This document shows, piece by piece, positions 50,601 through 64,000 of a DNA stretch of 64,000 nucleotides. A program made the translations under genes and the position numbers. The notes under the pieces were generated by a model that ran no database searches, had not been told where the DNA came from, and was given only the letters and a program-made list of their open reading frames with translations. The number at the start of each line of letters is the position of its first letter. Positions within the stretch are counted from its first letter, which is position 1. Source of the stretch: Lichenostomus cassidix (taxonomy: Eukaryota > Chordata > Aves > Passeriformes > Meliphagidae); assembly GCA_008360975.2 (NCBI GenBank), contig CM039184.1, positions 30,739,797-30,803,796 on the forward strand, read 5' to 3'.

Positions 50601-51244
50601 AAAAAGTTTTGGTGCAAGAAAAAGGCTCAGCCAGAACAAGAATTCTGCCAGGGCAAACAGGAAACTGTAGCTAAGGAAAGAGGAATAGAGTTACTGGGAG
50701 AATAATAAATGCCAGATTTTGCAGGGAGTCCTGGAAACAGAGAGGGGTAAGAGGGTAGTGCAAGTGTAACAGTGAGAAGGAAAAGAAAAGCACCTGTTGT
50801 GCCAGGAGCTCAGCTTAACAGCATATGAACCACCCCATCTCACCAGGAAGCTGTGCTGTGTTGGCATCAAGTGCTTACGTTAATCAAAGAGTGCAAACAC
50901 TGGAATGCAAATTACAGCTGACTTTCTTTTTCCTTTCCTAAGGTACCATAACTTCTTGGGTGGTGATTTTTATACTGCCAATAAATAGTGCTTTGAATCC
51001 TCTTCTCTACACTTTGACCACACGACCTTTCAAAGAAATGATTCATCAGGTTTGGTACAACTACAGACAAAGAAGATCCAAAAGAGGTAAAGGCAGCCAG
51101 AAACCATACGGTCCATCATTCATTTGGGTAGAGATGTGGCCAATGCATGAAATCTCACCAAAGGTTTCGAAGCCTGTGCTTTGTACAGACTCTTCTGATG
51201 CTTCAGTGACTACACAGTCAACAAGACTAAATTCATACACGTAG
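5584..51244 (+). CDS. RXFP1: Relaxin family peptide receptor 1 (18 coding exons, complete)
   Basis: Relaxin receptor, a Gs-coupled plasma-membrane GPCR of the LGR type C family that raises cAMP. Coding exons: 5584-5632, 22388-22543, 34443-34547, 35338-35443, 36701-36772, 38347-38418, 39460-39531, 40355-40426, 41185-41259, 41535-41606, 42548-42619, 43390-43461, 44629-44700, 46642-46713, 46944-47173, 47733-48143, 48673-48891, 50943-51244. They sum to 2301 nt, or 766 residues plus TAG; from memory human has 757. All junctions are GT-AG with matching phases and there is no stop or frameshift, so the gene looks intact. Domains: signal peptide (about 1-20), LDLa (33-68, six Cys), linker (69-103), LRR N-cap (about 104-125), ten LRRs (about 139-380), hinge (to about 413), seven helices (about 414-690), cytoplasmic tail. 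Seen motifs: E517-K518-Y519 in place of DRY, Cys493 and Cys571 for the extracellular disulfide, NPLLY at 685-689. LDLa residues reported to drive activation (Leu35, Tyr37, Lys45) are kept. Confidence 0.97.
8119..8139 (+). repeat. Short (CTG)n microsatellite
   Basis: About six consecutive CTG/CTGA-type triplets within RXFP1 intron 1, inside a local GC-richer patch (about 8020-8140). Uninterrupted length is only five to six units. Confidence 0.7.
9540..10030 (+). repeat. Purine-rich (G+A) asymmetric block
   Basis: About 490 bp in RXFP1 intron 1 are strongly enriched in A and G on the + strand, with repeated GGAG, GAGAGGG and GGAAAG motifs, while flanks are ordinary AT-rich DNA. There is no exact tandem period by eye. 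It may be a degenerate GA-rich satellite or an old unclassified insertion. Confidence 0.5.
11641..11671. repeat. 13-bp tandem repeat, about 2.3 copies
   Basis: AGTACTTAATAGG is followed directly by AGTACTTAATAGC and then AGTAC. A small local duplication in RXFP1 intron 1. Confidence 0.6.
13150..13208 (+). mobile_element. CR1 LINE 3'-end fragment (sense)
   Basis: The text resembles the avian CR1 3' terminus: a GGACTAnnnGATCT-like segment, a CTTTTTTCCAACCT segment, then GATGATTCC and a TTCTGTG tail. It is diverged and under 100 bp. Only the 3' end is present, as usual for 5'-truncated CR1 copies. Confidence 0.6.
13965..13981 (+). repeat. Poly(T) run
   Basis: A run of about 17 T in RXFP1 intron 1. 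It could mark the tail of a minus-strand retrocopy, but the flanking sequence shows no such copy. Confidence 0.7.
21040..21116. repeat. Imperfect direct repeat with T-rich centre
   Basis: Two adjacent copies share a GTATTTGATTTTTTT start, a T-rich middle of different length, and a GTAACnGTATCCAnTAAG end (21040-21073 and 21074-21116). The length difference lies in the T tract, suggesting slippage after duplication. Confidence 0.6.
21951..22028 (-). mobile_element. CR1 LINE 3'-end fragment (antisense)
   Basis: On the + strand the block starts CATAGAGTGGCTTGGGTTGG and continues AAGGGACCTTAAAGACCATC, the reverse complement of the CR1 3'UTR end. The copy is well preserved over about 75 bp and 5'-truncated. 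It lies about 360 bp upstream of RXFP1 exon 2. Confidence 0.88.
22388..22543 (+). CDS. RXFP1: RXFP1 exon 2: LDLa module
   Basis: 156 nt, phase 1 to 1. It carries six cysteines (residues 33, 40, 46, 53, 59, 68), the N-glycosylation sequon NIT at 42-44, and the acidic calcium-cage residues around Asp57-Asp58 and Asp64-Glu65. In human RXFP1 this LDLa module is the tethered activator; its key Leu, Tyr and Lys are all present here. Between the signal peptide and the first cysteine there are several more residues than in human. Confidence 0.97.
24211..24265 (-). mobile_element. CR1 LINE 3'-end remnant (antisense)
   Basis: The + strand reads AAAATCATAGAATTGTTTAG followed by AAAAGACATTTAAGATCAT, a diverged reverse complement of the CR1 3' terminus. 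It is short and old. Confidence 0.6.
30447..30510. repeat. Nested inverted repeats
   Basis: Outer arms TCACATGTAAGC (30447-30458) and GCTACATGTGA (30500-30510) are reverse complements apart from one extra base. Inside lies GTGATTCAATGAATCAC (30463-30479), an 8-bp perfect arm pair with a one-base centre. Single-stranded DNA or RNA could fold here. No terminal duplication typical of a MITE was confirmed. Confidence 0.65.
31357..31375 (+). repeat. Poly(T) run
   Basis: A run of about 18-19 T in RXFP1 intron 2, following TCAGA and followed by AACAGCAGCACAGCC. No exon of RXFP1 follows it. Confidence 0.7.
34443..34547 (+). CDS. RXFP1: RXFP1 exon 3: LDLa-to-LRR linker
   Basis: 105 nt, phase 1 to 1, encoding residues 69-103. 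The first dozen residues ([11 protein letters not shown] core) match human RXFP1 closely. The second half is quite different: it is lysine-rich and two residues longer than the human linker as I recall it. It ends TPEC as in human. In human this linker takes part in relaxin binding. Confidence 0.93.
34548..35337 (+). other. RXFP1: RXFP1 intron 3
   Basis: 790 bp of AT-rich DNA; no embedded feature seen. Confidence 0.85.
35338..35443 (+). CDS. RXFP1: RXFP1 exon 4: LRR N-terminal cap
   Basis: 106 nt, entering in phase 1 and leaving in phase 2. The [10 protein letters not shown] pattern is the cysteine-bearing N-cap found before LRR arrays, followed by [12 protein letters not shown] with an N-glycosylation sequon. 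The phase change here sets up the phase-2 modular exons that follow. Confidence 0.95.
35444..36700 (+). other. RXFP1: RXFP1 intron 4
   Basis: 1257 bp; no embedded gene or recognised repeat. Confidence 0.8.
36701..36772 (+). CDS. RXFP1: RXFP1 exon 5: leucine-rich repeat
   Basis: 72 nt, phase 2 to 2. Encodes one LRR with the [10 protein letters not shown] pattern. Confidence 0.95.
36773..38346 (+). other. RXFP1: RXFP1 intron 5
   Basis: 1574 bp, very AT-rich around 37750-37960; no gene seen. Confidence 0.8.
38347..38418 (+). CDS. RXFP1: RXFP1 exon 6: leucine-rich repeat
   Basis: 72 nt, phase 2 to 2, with the YLQNNKI signature of a typical LRR. Confidence 0.96.
38419..39459 (+). other. RXFP1: RXFP1 intron 6
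   Basis: 1041 bp; nothing recognised. Confidence 0.8.
39460..39531 (+). CDS. RXFP1: RXFP1 exon 7: leucine-rich repeat
   Basis: 72 nt, phase 2 to 2, YLSNNKI signature. It ends in EWL; the Trp (residue 210) aligns with a hydrophobic relaxin-contact Trp of human RXFP1. The donor is GTACGT, a less common form. Confidence 0.95.
39532..40354 (+). other. RXFP1: RXFP1 intron 7
   Basis: 823 bp holding the poly(G) run at 39837-39851; otherwise unremarkable. Confidence 0.8.
39837..39851 (+). repeat. Poly(G) run of 15
   Basis: Fifteen consecutive G in an AT-rich intron. Such runs are rare, polymorphic and error-prone in sequencing, so the exact length is uncertain. Confidence 0.9.
40355..40426 (+). 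CDS. RXFP1: RXFP1 exon 8: leucine-rich repeat
   Basis: 72 nt, phase 2 to 2. Begins LIIENNRI, keeping the Ile (residue 212) that aligns with a human relaxin contact. Confidence 0.95.
40427..41184 (+). other. RXFP1: RXFP1 intron 8, with GC-rich block
   Basis: Positions about 40480-40890 are clearly more GC-rich than the neighbouring introns and carry an uninterrupted minus-strand frame of 163 codons (40891 down to 40400) that runs into exon 8 antisense. No known domain is visible, and the composition suggests an inserted segment rather than a gene. Confidence 0.6.
41185..41259 (+). CDS. RXFP1: RXFP1 exon 9: leucine-rich repeat (25 residues)
   Basis: 75 nt, phase 2 to 2, one codon longer than its sister LRR exons. 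Carries the RLPDKPLC segment conserved with human. The junction reads LIL-L-EMMNN where human has LILLVLMNN, so Glu236 replaces a Val reported to contact relaxin. Shifting the acceptor to the next AGs would break the frame. Confidence 0.94.
41260..41534 (+). other. RXFP1: RXFP1 intron 9
   Basis: 275 bp; nothing recognised. Confidence 0.85.
41535..41606 (+). CDS. RXFP1: RXFP1 exon 10: leucine-rich repeat
   Basis: 72 nt, phase 2 to 2. Begins LDLEGNHI; Asp261 and Glu263 align with the acidic pair that binds a relaxin B-chain arginine in human RXFP1. Confidence 0.96.
41607..42547 (+). other. RXFP1: RXFP1 intron 10
   Basis: 941 bp. A short GGGTGTAT-type repeat lies near 42300; no gene seen. Confidence 0.8.
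42548..42619 (+). CDS. RXFP1: RXFP1 exon 11: leucine-rich repeat
   Basis: 72 nt, phase 2 to 2, VMRRNKI signature. It ends DEL; Glu307 aligns with a human ligand-binding Glu. Confidence 0.96.
42620..43389 (+). other. RXFP1: RXFP1 intron 11
   Basis: 770 bp containing the AAATA/ATTTTATT repeat at 42745-42815. Confidence 0.8.
42745..42815. repeat. AT-rich minisatellite
   Basis: ATTTTATTAAATAAATA occurs twice, separated by a short AT-rich spacer and flanked by further AAATA units. Confidence 0.65.
43390..43461 (+). CDS. RXFP1: RXFP1 exon 12: leucine-rich repeat
   Basis: 72 nt, phase 2 to 2. Begins LDLASNKI; Asp309 pairs with Glu307 as the second acidic relaxin-binding clamp known from human. 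Confidence 0.96.
43462..44628 (+). other. RXFP1: RXFP1 intron 12
   Basis: 1167 bp with a short GT repeat near 44396-44415. Overlapping open frames on both strands near 43900-44200 show no family resemblance. Confidence 0.8.
44629..44700 (+). CDS. RXFP1: RXFP1 exon 13: leucine-rich repeat
   Basis: 72 nt, phase 2 to 2, with LNLSYNPI signature. Confidence 0.96.
44701..46641 (+). other. RXFP1: RXFP1 intron 13
   Basis: 1941 bp; the main feature is the antisense CR1 copy at 45014-45300. Confidence 0.8.
45014..45300 (-). mobile_element. CR1 LINE, 5'-truncated (antisense)
   Basis: The + strand starts AAATCATAGAATAGCTTG and passes through CAATGGGCAGGGACATCTTC, GGTCAGGTTGCTCAGAGC, ATTCTTCCTAATATCTGGTC and the CCCCTTGT segment, the reverse complement of the CR1 3'UTR and the end of ORF2 in the expected order. 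It is the longest CR1 copy in the window. Confidence 0.93.
46642..46713 (+). CDS. RXFP1: RXFP1 exon 14: leucine-rich repeat, NAGNAG acceptor
   Basis: 72 nt, phase 2 to 2, with [14 protein letters not shown]. The acceptor reads ACAGCAG, so splicing three bases downstream (46645) is possible and would drop one Ser without changing frame. The upstream site keeps the 72-nt module and is preferred here. Confidence 0.93.
46714..46943 (+). other. RXFP1: RXFP1 intron 14
   Basis: 230 bp, the shortest RXFP1 intron; nothing recognised. Confidence 0.85.
46944..47173 (+). CDS. RXFP1: RXFP1 exon 15: hinge and first transmembrane helix
   Basis: 230 nt, entering in phase 2 and leaving in phase 1. Residues 380-456. 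The cysteine-containing hinge (Cys388, Cys397) is followed by helix 1 from about 414 with the GN(I/V)FVI core and intracellular loop 1. Almost identical to human. Confidence 0.97.
47174..47732 (+). other. RXFP1: RXFP1 intron 15
   Basis: 559 bp, with a GT microsatellite at 47640-47658. Confidence 0.85.
47640..47658 (+). repeat. (GT)n microsatellite
   Basis: About eight to nine GT units in RXFP1 intron 15; part of a run of T/G with an interrupted final unit. Confidence 0.8.
47733..48143 (+). CDS. RXFP1: RXFP1 exon 16: helices 2-5
   Basis: 411 nt, phase 1 to 1. Carries helix 2, Cys493, the E517-K518-Y519 triad at the cytoplasmic end of helix 3, helix 4, extracellular loop 2 with Cys571, and the start of helix 5. 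Identity to human is very high by eye. Confidence 0.98.
48144..48672 (+). other. RXFP1: RXFP1 intron 16
   Basis: 529 bp; nothing recognised. Confidence 0.85.
48673..48891 (+). CDS. RXFP1: RXFP1 exon 17: helix 5 to helix 6
   Basis: 219 nt, phase 1 to 1. Encodes the end of helix 5, intracellular loop 3 ([10 protein letters not shown]) and helix 6 with the [11 protein letters not shown] core. Confidence 0.97.
48892..50942 (+). other. RXFP1: RXFP1 intron 17
   Basis: 2051 bp. The left part is AT-rich with TA repeats near 49010-49050. From about 50040 to 50880 the composition changes to a GC- and purine-richer block of unknown origin, listed separately. Confidence 0.75.
50040..50880. other. Unclassified GC/purine-rich block in RXFP1 intron 17
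   Basis: About 840 bp rich in GGAGAGGGG, AGGAAAG and GAAGAGAG motifs, unlike the AT-rich flanks. It has no CR1 signature and no long reading frame. It may be a degraded transposon or retroviral fragment, or a conserved intronic element; I could not find paired terminal repeats. Confidence 0.4.
50943..51244 (+). CDS. RXFP1: RXFP1 exon 18: helix 7, C-terminal tail, stop
   Basis: 302 coding nt from phase 1 to the TAG at 51242-51244. Contains NPLLY (685-689), helix 8 with a basic patch, and a Ser/Thr-rich tail ending STRLNSYT, matching the human tail apart from a more variable middle. Confidence 0.97.
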
Positions 51245-51591
51245 TTACATTTTGAATCCTCGAGGTGACATCGGCACTGTTAGCTTCACATCCGTGGGCT
51301 TACTGCTTTACAGCAACAAAGAGAATGAGGGAAATGTAACACCAGGGCTCACGGGAACCACTGCGGGAAGAAGAGGGAGCCATGTGTCTGTTTGCAGGTA
51401 GAACTGGCACTTTACCATCTCACAGCAGTACCTGGCATTTTGACAATTCATCCTAGATGAAAATGAGAAATCAGTTGTTTGGGGCTTTTTTCTTCCAGAA
51501 GCCAAGAGTGGGGAAAAAAAAAAAGAATTGTCATTTAAAACATCTCACCCTGAAGGCGGGTTGCTCCAAAATCATCTATTTATGGGGAAGC

Positions 51592-51615
51592 GTGTGTGCA
51601 TGTGTGTGTGTGTGT
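51592..51615 (+). repeat. (GT)n microsatellite in RXFP1 3'UTR
   Basis: Interrupted GT/TG run of about ten units. Confidence 0.8.
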
Positions 51616-51934
51616 TTTCTTTTTTCTTTTTTTGTATTTAATTTCCCATTTCAACAGCTGGGTTTTTTTCCATTATTGAATTGGTTTCCTCACTAAGAAA
51701 TGTATTTTCTCCTCAAAGTTTCTGACTGGCTCTATTTAGGTTGCATCAGCCCTTAAAAATCTTTAAGAAGCAATAGCTGTAAGAAAAATATTTAAATTTC
51801 ATAATTAGACCAGGTAACTATATTTGTCAAAGCCAAGAAGTGAAAATTGTGTACCTTCCATAAATTTACCAATTGTTTGACTCATTACATAAAAAGCAAT
51901 GCTGAAATTGTAATAATAGCTATAATACTGTTGC

Positions 51935-52030
51935 CAGGCTGGACAAGGCCTTGAGCAACCTAGTCTACTGGGAGGTGTCCCTGGCCATGGCAGGGAGAGG
52001 CTGGGACTAGATGATCTTTAAGATTCTAAT
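51935..52030 (+). mobile_element. CR1 LINE 3' fragment in RXFP1 3'UTR (sense)
   Basis: GGCTGGACAAGGCCTTGAGC, AACCTAGTCTACTGGGAGG, TGTCCCTGGCCATGGCAGGG and CTAGATGATCTTTAAGATTC follow one another as in the CR1 3'UTR, truncated before the tail. It became part of the presumed mature RXFP1 transcript. Confidence 0.9.
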
Positions 52031-52773
52031 TCAGGCAGAACCAGAACTGTGGCAAAGAAAAAAAAATTAAAAGGAAAGGTTTGGGGTTTTTTTTCCAAGT
52101 GAGCGTTCCCCAGCTTTAATTGGTGGAAGTTTCCCCCTTCAGAAGAGAATCTTATTCTGGAAAGACTGGACTGAATATCCCAGCATCTTGCTGCTGCTCT
52201 TTTCCTCACTTTTTTTAATGGGCTACCAAAAGTAGCTCACCACAGCTTGCAGACTTCAACAAATTCCAGTCTTAAGATGTTTCTCTATGTGGAAGGGAGA
52301 CAGTCAAATAGAAAATTATCAATCTTAATAGGTGTCATGACATCTACATTTTAATCACGTTGTACATCTGACTGGATGCATTATAGTTTACGTAATTCAA
52401 AGGCCACAGCCATTCAGCACTTTTTGGAGCATTATTTTACTTCCTAGAATTACAATTACAACTACATATTCTTACTGAAGAGAATCTTTTTTATTATGAA
52501 TTATTACAACTTCCCTTCTTCTTTCAGTATCGTATTCAGTCTGATGGCCTAGAAGCCCCAAAAGGTAAAAAAAAAGCTTTCTTTTGCATTGATTTAAACA
52601 ATTTAAAATTAAGTTAAAAGATACTTCCAACGTTTGCACTTAACTTATTAACAGTATAAGAAGTAGAATTTTGAAAAAGTGTGACTCACACTTCAACTGT
52701 TTACAGAACTTTGGATTATCTTGAAACTGAAGATTGTTAAGTATCTTGTTTCCACTACTGTATGTTCCACTGA

Positions 52774-52779
52774 AATAAA
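52774..52779 (+). terminator. RXFP1: RXFP1 poly(A) signal AATAAA
   Basis: A canonical AATAAA, followed by a T-rich stretch within about 40 bp (near 52806). It is the only canonical signal I saw between the stop codon and the convergent C4orf46 end. Confidence 0.75.
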
Positions 52780-53079
52780 ATATTGTCTGCTGAACAAAAC
52801 GACTTCTTTTTCAAGCTGTTTAGCAACATTTTGGGTGGTGGGGGTTAAAAACAGCTATGTGAAATCCTGCCACGTGGATTGTCTTTAACTAGGGCAATTA
52901 AAACTCATAGAACTTCCTTACTCTGAGGGGCCAAGCCCTCACAAGGACTGTAATTCCCTTTGATGAGATATGCAAGAATCCCTGTCCTTGCCATTACTTG
53001 TTTTTCACTACACTTGATTATGGTTATATTCGATGTCACCTTTGTTTCTATCAGTAACACAATAATAGACAATACTTCA

Positions 53080-54178
53080 GAATTTTTGTAACATCTTTAT
53101 TGTTTCGATAAGCAAACTACAGCTGGTCTTTCTAAAAGTCCTAAAAGAAAAAGTAAGGTGTGCTAATAAATCAAGGCAGAATCATGTTCTCCTGCAGCCT
53201 GCCATTGCATTTCAGCATCACTTTTTTTCACAGTGCCTGGTAGAGGTACAGGAGTGTCAGCACAGCTATTATTACAGATCAGATGTCTTTCAGACCAAAA
53301 AGTTCTATTAACAGTAAGGTCTAGACTAACAAACTAGTCACTGCTTAAGGCAAAGATAAAACATAGGTCCAAATACTGAAAAAGCCACTGAAGTGCTTCC
53401 CCAGTGATGGGAGAATACATGTCACAGATGCTTTTCTAACGAATGGAAGCTTTTACTTATAGTTCAAAACAATCCATCCTATCAGTAAACAATGCTGTTA
53501 AACTTCTACCCTGCAGAGATATATGGTCCATCATAAGGCACTTTATTACAAGAAAAAGTACTGTAAAATTGTCCGCAGTAATAAAACATCTTGCAAAACA
53601 TCTGCAGCTTTATAGACATACATTGCAATACTGGTAAAAATAGTAAGGTTTGGGATATAGGATTTTTCTAGAGCTCATAAATAAGCCAAAACTTGCCACA
53701 TTATCCCATATTCAACATGAAGAAAAAGTGTGCATAACAAAAAATTGAAGTTAGTTCAAGTTTCTCTGGTGTTGGCAGGATTTCTGCTGGTGACAACTCT
53801 TAAAAAGGAGGGCTGACAAGTCTTCATCATAGGACACACACCACTTCCCTACCAGTAATGAGTTCAGAACGTAGCGCACATACTAACTCTGTATCTACCA
53901 CGTTAGCACAAAAGAAAAAAAAAAAAGGAAAACAAAAAAAGGAGAGCATGAGATCGCTTGAGCTTCAACGAAGAGTCTAAAAGTCAAAACTGATTCCCTA
54001 AACAAAGTTTTCTGATTCGGTAGACTTACATAAAACATCCACACGTGAGCCCCCAAGCATTTGTGAAAGAACTCTGGGGGAACACAGAACTCCACGGGAG
54101 CTCCCCTTGTCACAAGCGGTGGTGGAAAGAACCCCGCCGCCGCCCGGCCCGGGCGGGCTCGGCGGGGCAGGGCCATTG
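53080..54178 (-). other. C4orf46: Presumed C4orf46 3' untranslated region
   Basis: No reading frame of interest is found between the C4orf46 stop and the distal minus-strand poly(A) signal. The sequence is AT-rich until it meets the CpG island near 54060. The extent is inferred. Confidence 0.5.
53096..53101 (-). terminator. C4orf46: C4orf46 poly(A) signal (AATAAA on minus strand)
   Basis: TTTATT on the + strand is AATAAA for the leftward gene. A second possible signal is at 53542-53547. Using the distal one gives a 3'UTR of about 1.1 kb. Confidence 0.55.
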
Positions 54179-54334
54179 TCAGCCGCTGGGCTTCAGCGAC
54201 TCGTAGCCCTCCCTCAGCAGGTCCCGCCACGTCCTGAGGAACCGCGCGTTCTCCGAGCACTTGGTGGCCAGCTCGTCCACCTGGGCCGACACGGCCGTCG
54301 TCGCCTCCAGGATCTTCGCCAGCGAGAAGGCGGC
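54179..54334 (-). CDS. C4orf46: C4orf46 exon 2 (coding part)
   Basis: 156 nt, 51 codons plus TGA (complement of 54179-54181). Contains the conserved helical half of the protein. Confidence 0.94.
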   Translation of the reverse strand, partial: AAFSLAKILEATTAVSAQVDELATKCSENARFLRTWRDLLREGYESLKPSG

Positions 54335-54558
54335 CTGGAGGGACGGCAGAGAGGTAGGGGGTCACCGGCGCCCGGCCCCGTCCCCGAGGGGTCTCGGAGC
54401 CCGCCCGAGGGCAGCGCCGCACTCACGTCGCCGATCTGCATCTCCACCTCCTCCAGCAGCTCCCGCGTGTCGCCGCCGGGCAGCTCCGACCGCTCGCTCC
54501 CGCCGCGGGCCCTCCGGGGCTCGGCGCCGGGCGATCCCTCGGGCAGCGCCTCGGCCAT
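54179..54558 (-). CDS. C4orf46: C4orf46 homologue (RCDG1), two coding exons, 95 residues
   Basis: A small vertebrate protein of unknown biochemical role, called renal cancer differentiation gene 1 in human. Exon 1 is 54558-54427 and exon 2 is 54334-54179, joined in phase 0 across an 86-bp GT-AG intron (54335-54420). The start ATG has G at -3 and +4, a strong context. The N-terminal 30 residues are low-complexity Gly/Arg/Glu/Pro and unlike human. From [11 protein letters not shown] onward the protein matches human well: [19 protein letters not shown], then [17 protein letters not shown], ending SLKPSG. The second exon looks like amphipathic helix. Human has 113 residues, the difference lying in the N-terminus. 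Position, orientation and head-to-head pairing with ETFDH agree with human. Confidence 0.93.
54427..54558 (-). CDS. C4orf46: C4orf46 exon 1 (coding part)
   Basis: 132 nt, 44 codons, with donor GTGAGT (complement of 54421-54426). The last eleven residues are conserved and the rest is low-complexity. Confidence 0.92.
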
Positions 54559-54705
54559 GTCCCGCTCGGCTCTCCCGCGCTGGGCGCGCCTCCGTCCGAG
54601 CACCGCCCACGGCACTCCCAGTGCCAGTGCCCGTGCCGCTCCCGCCCAGCGCCGCCCGGAGCGGGCGGGTAGGCAGCGGCCGGTCACCGCCCCCCAGGGC
54701 GGCTC

Positions 54706-54718
54706 TGGGAGCTGTAGT
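54706..54718 (-). promoter_or_regulatory. ZNF143/Staf-type element (ACTACAGCTCCCA)
   Basis: The + strand TGGGAGCTGTAGT is the reverse complement of ACTACAGCTCCCA, matching the known ZNF143 (THAP11-associated) core ACTACANNTCCCA. It is located between the divergent start codons. Confidence 0.75.
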
Positions 54719-54758
54719 GCTGAGGCGGCACGGAGCGGGGCGGGACCCGCGGCTGGGC

Positions 54759-54768
54759 GCGCAGGCGC
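54759..54768. promoter_or_regulatory. NRF1-like element (GCGCAGGCGC)
   Basis: Ten bases matching the NRF1 core GCGCANGCGC, about 75 bp upstream of the ETFDH ATG. NRF1 drives many mitochondrial genes, fitting ETFDH. Confidence 0.6.
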
Positions 54769-54843
54769 GGCGGGGCTGAGCTGAGGCCGGCGGGGTGCGC
54801 GCAGGGCGGTCGCGGGAAGCAGAGAGTGCCCGGGGCCGCTGCG

Positions 54844-63956
<9,113 letters not shown>

Positions 63957-64000
63957 GTAAGTGAAGTTAGTTTTTTTCATGCTTGCTTGTTGTTTGATCT

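Larger units (their letters stand above)
51245..52800 (+). other. RXFP1: RXFP1 3' untranslated region
   Basis: From the stop codon to just past the AATAAA at 52774. It contains a GT microsatellite (about 51592-51615) and a CR1 insertion (51935-52030). The 3' end is inferred from the poly(A) signal. Confidence 0.7.

Overview
The window is vertebrate nuclear DNA, almost certainly from a bird. The evidence is intron-rich genes with GT-AG introns, several fragments of the CR1 LINE family (the dominant avian retroposon), an AT-rich background with one sharp CpG island, and a gene order (RXFP1 > < C4orf46 ETFDH >) matching human 4q32.1. I cannot name the species.

Region 1, about 1-5100: intergenic sequence upstream of RXFP1, with no gene recognised. 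Region 2, about 5100-52800, + strand: a complete relaxin receptor gene, RXFP1. I could join 18 coding exons with consistent phases into one uninterrupted 766-residue frame (5584-51244). The order is signal peptide, LDLa module, linker, ten leucine-rich repeats (mostly one 72-nt exon each, all phase 2), hinge, and a seven-helix GPCR domain. Introns 1 (16.8 kb) and 2 (11.9 kb) are large and the rest are short. The introns hold CR1 fragments, simple repeats and a few odd-composition blocks, but no second gene that I can support.

Region 3, about 52780-54560: the tail of RXFP1 faces the tail of C4orf46, a small minus-strand gene with two coding exons and 95 residues. The two poly(A) signals are about 320 bp apart. 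Region 4, about 54060-55110: a CpG island shared head-to-head by C4orf46 and ETFDH, whose start codons are 285 bp apart. It contains a near-perfect ZNF143-type element, an NRF1-like element and GC boxes. Region 5, 54844 to the right edge: ETFDH (electron transfer flavoprotein:ubiquinone oxidoreductase), coding exons 1-8, in frame for 326 residues. The C-terminal part lies beyond the window.

Functionally these are a peptide-hormone GPCR and a mitochondrial respiratory-chain flavoprotein, neighbours by conserved synteny rather than by pathway. I found no obviously new system. The observations most worth a second look are an acidic replacement at a hydrophobic relaxin-contact site in RXFP1, a longer and lysine-rich RXFP1 linker, an ETFDH exon 1 splice donor made of the first unit of a pentanucleotide repeat, a GGGGCC-type repeat just downstream of it, and the ZNF143/NRF1 architecture of the bidirectional promoter.
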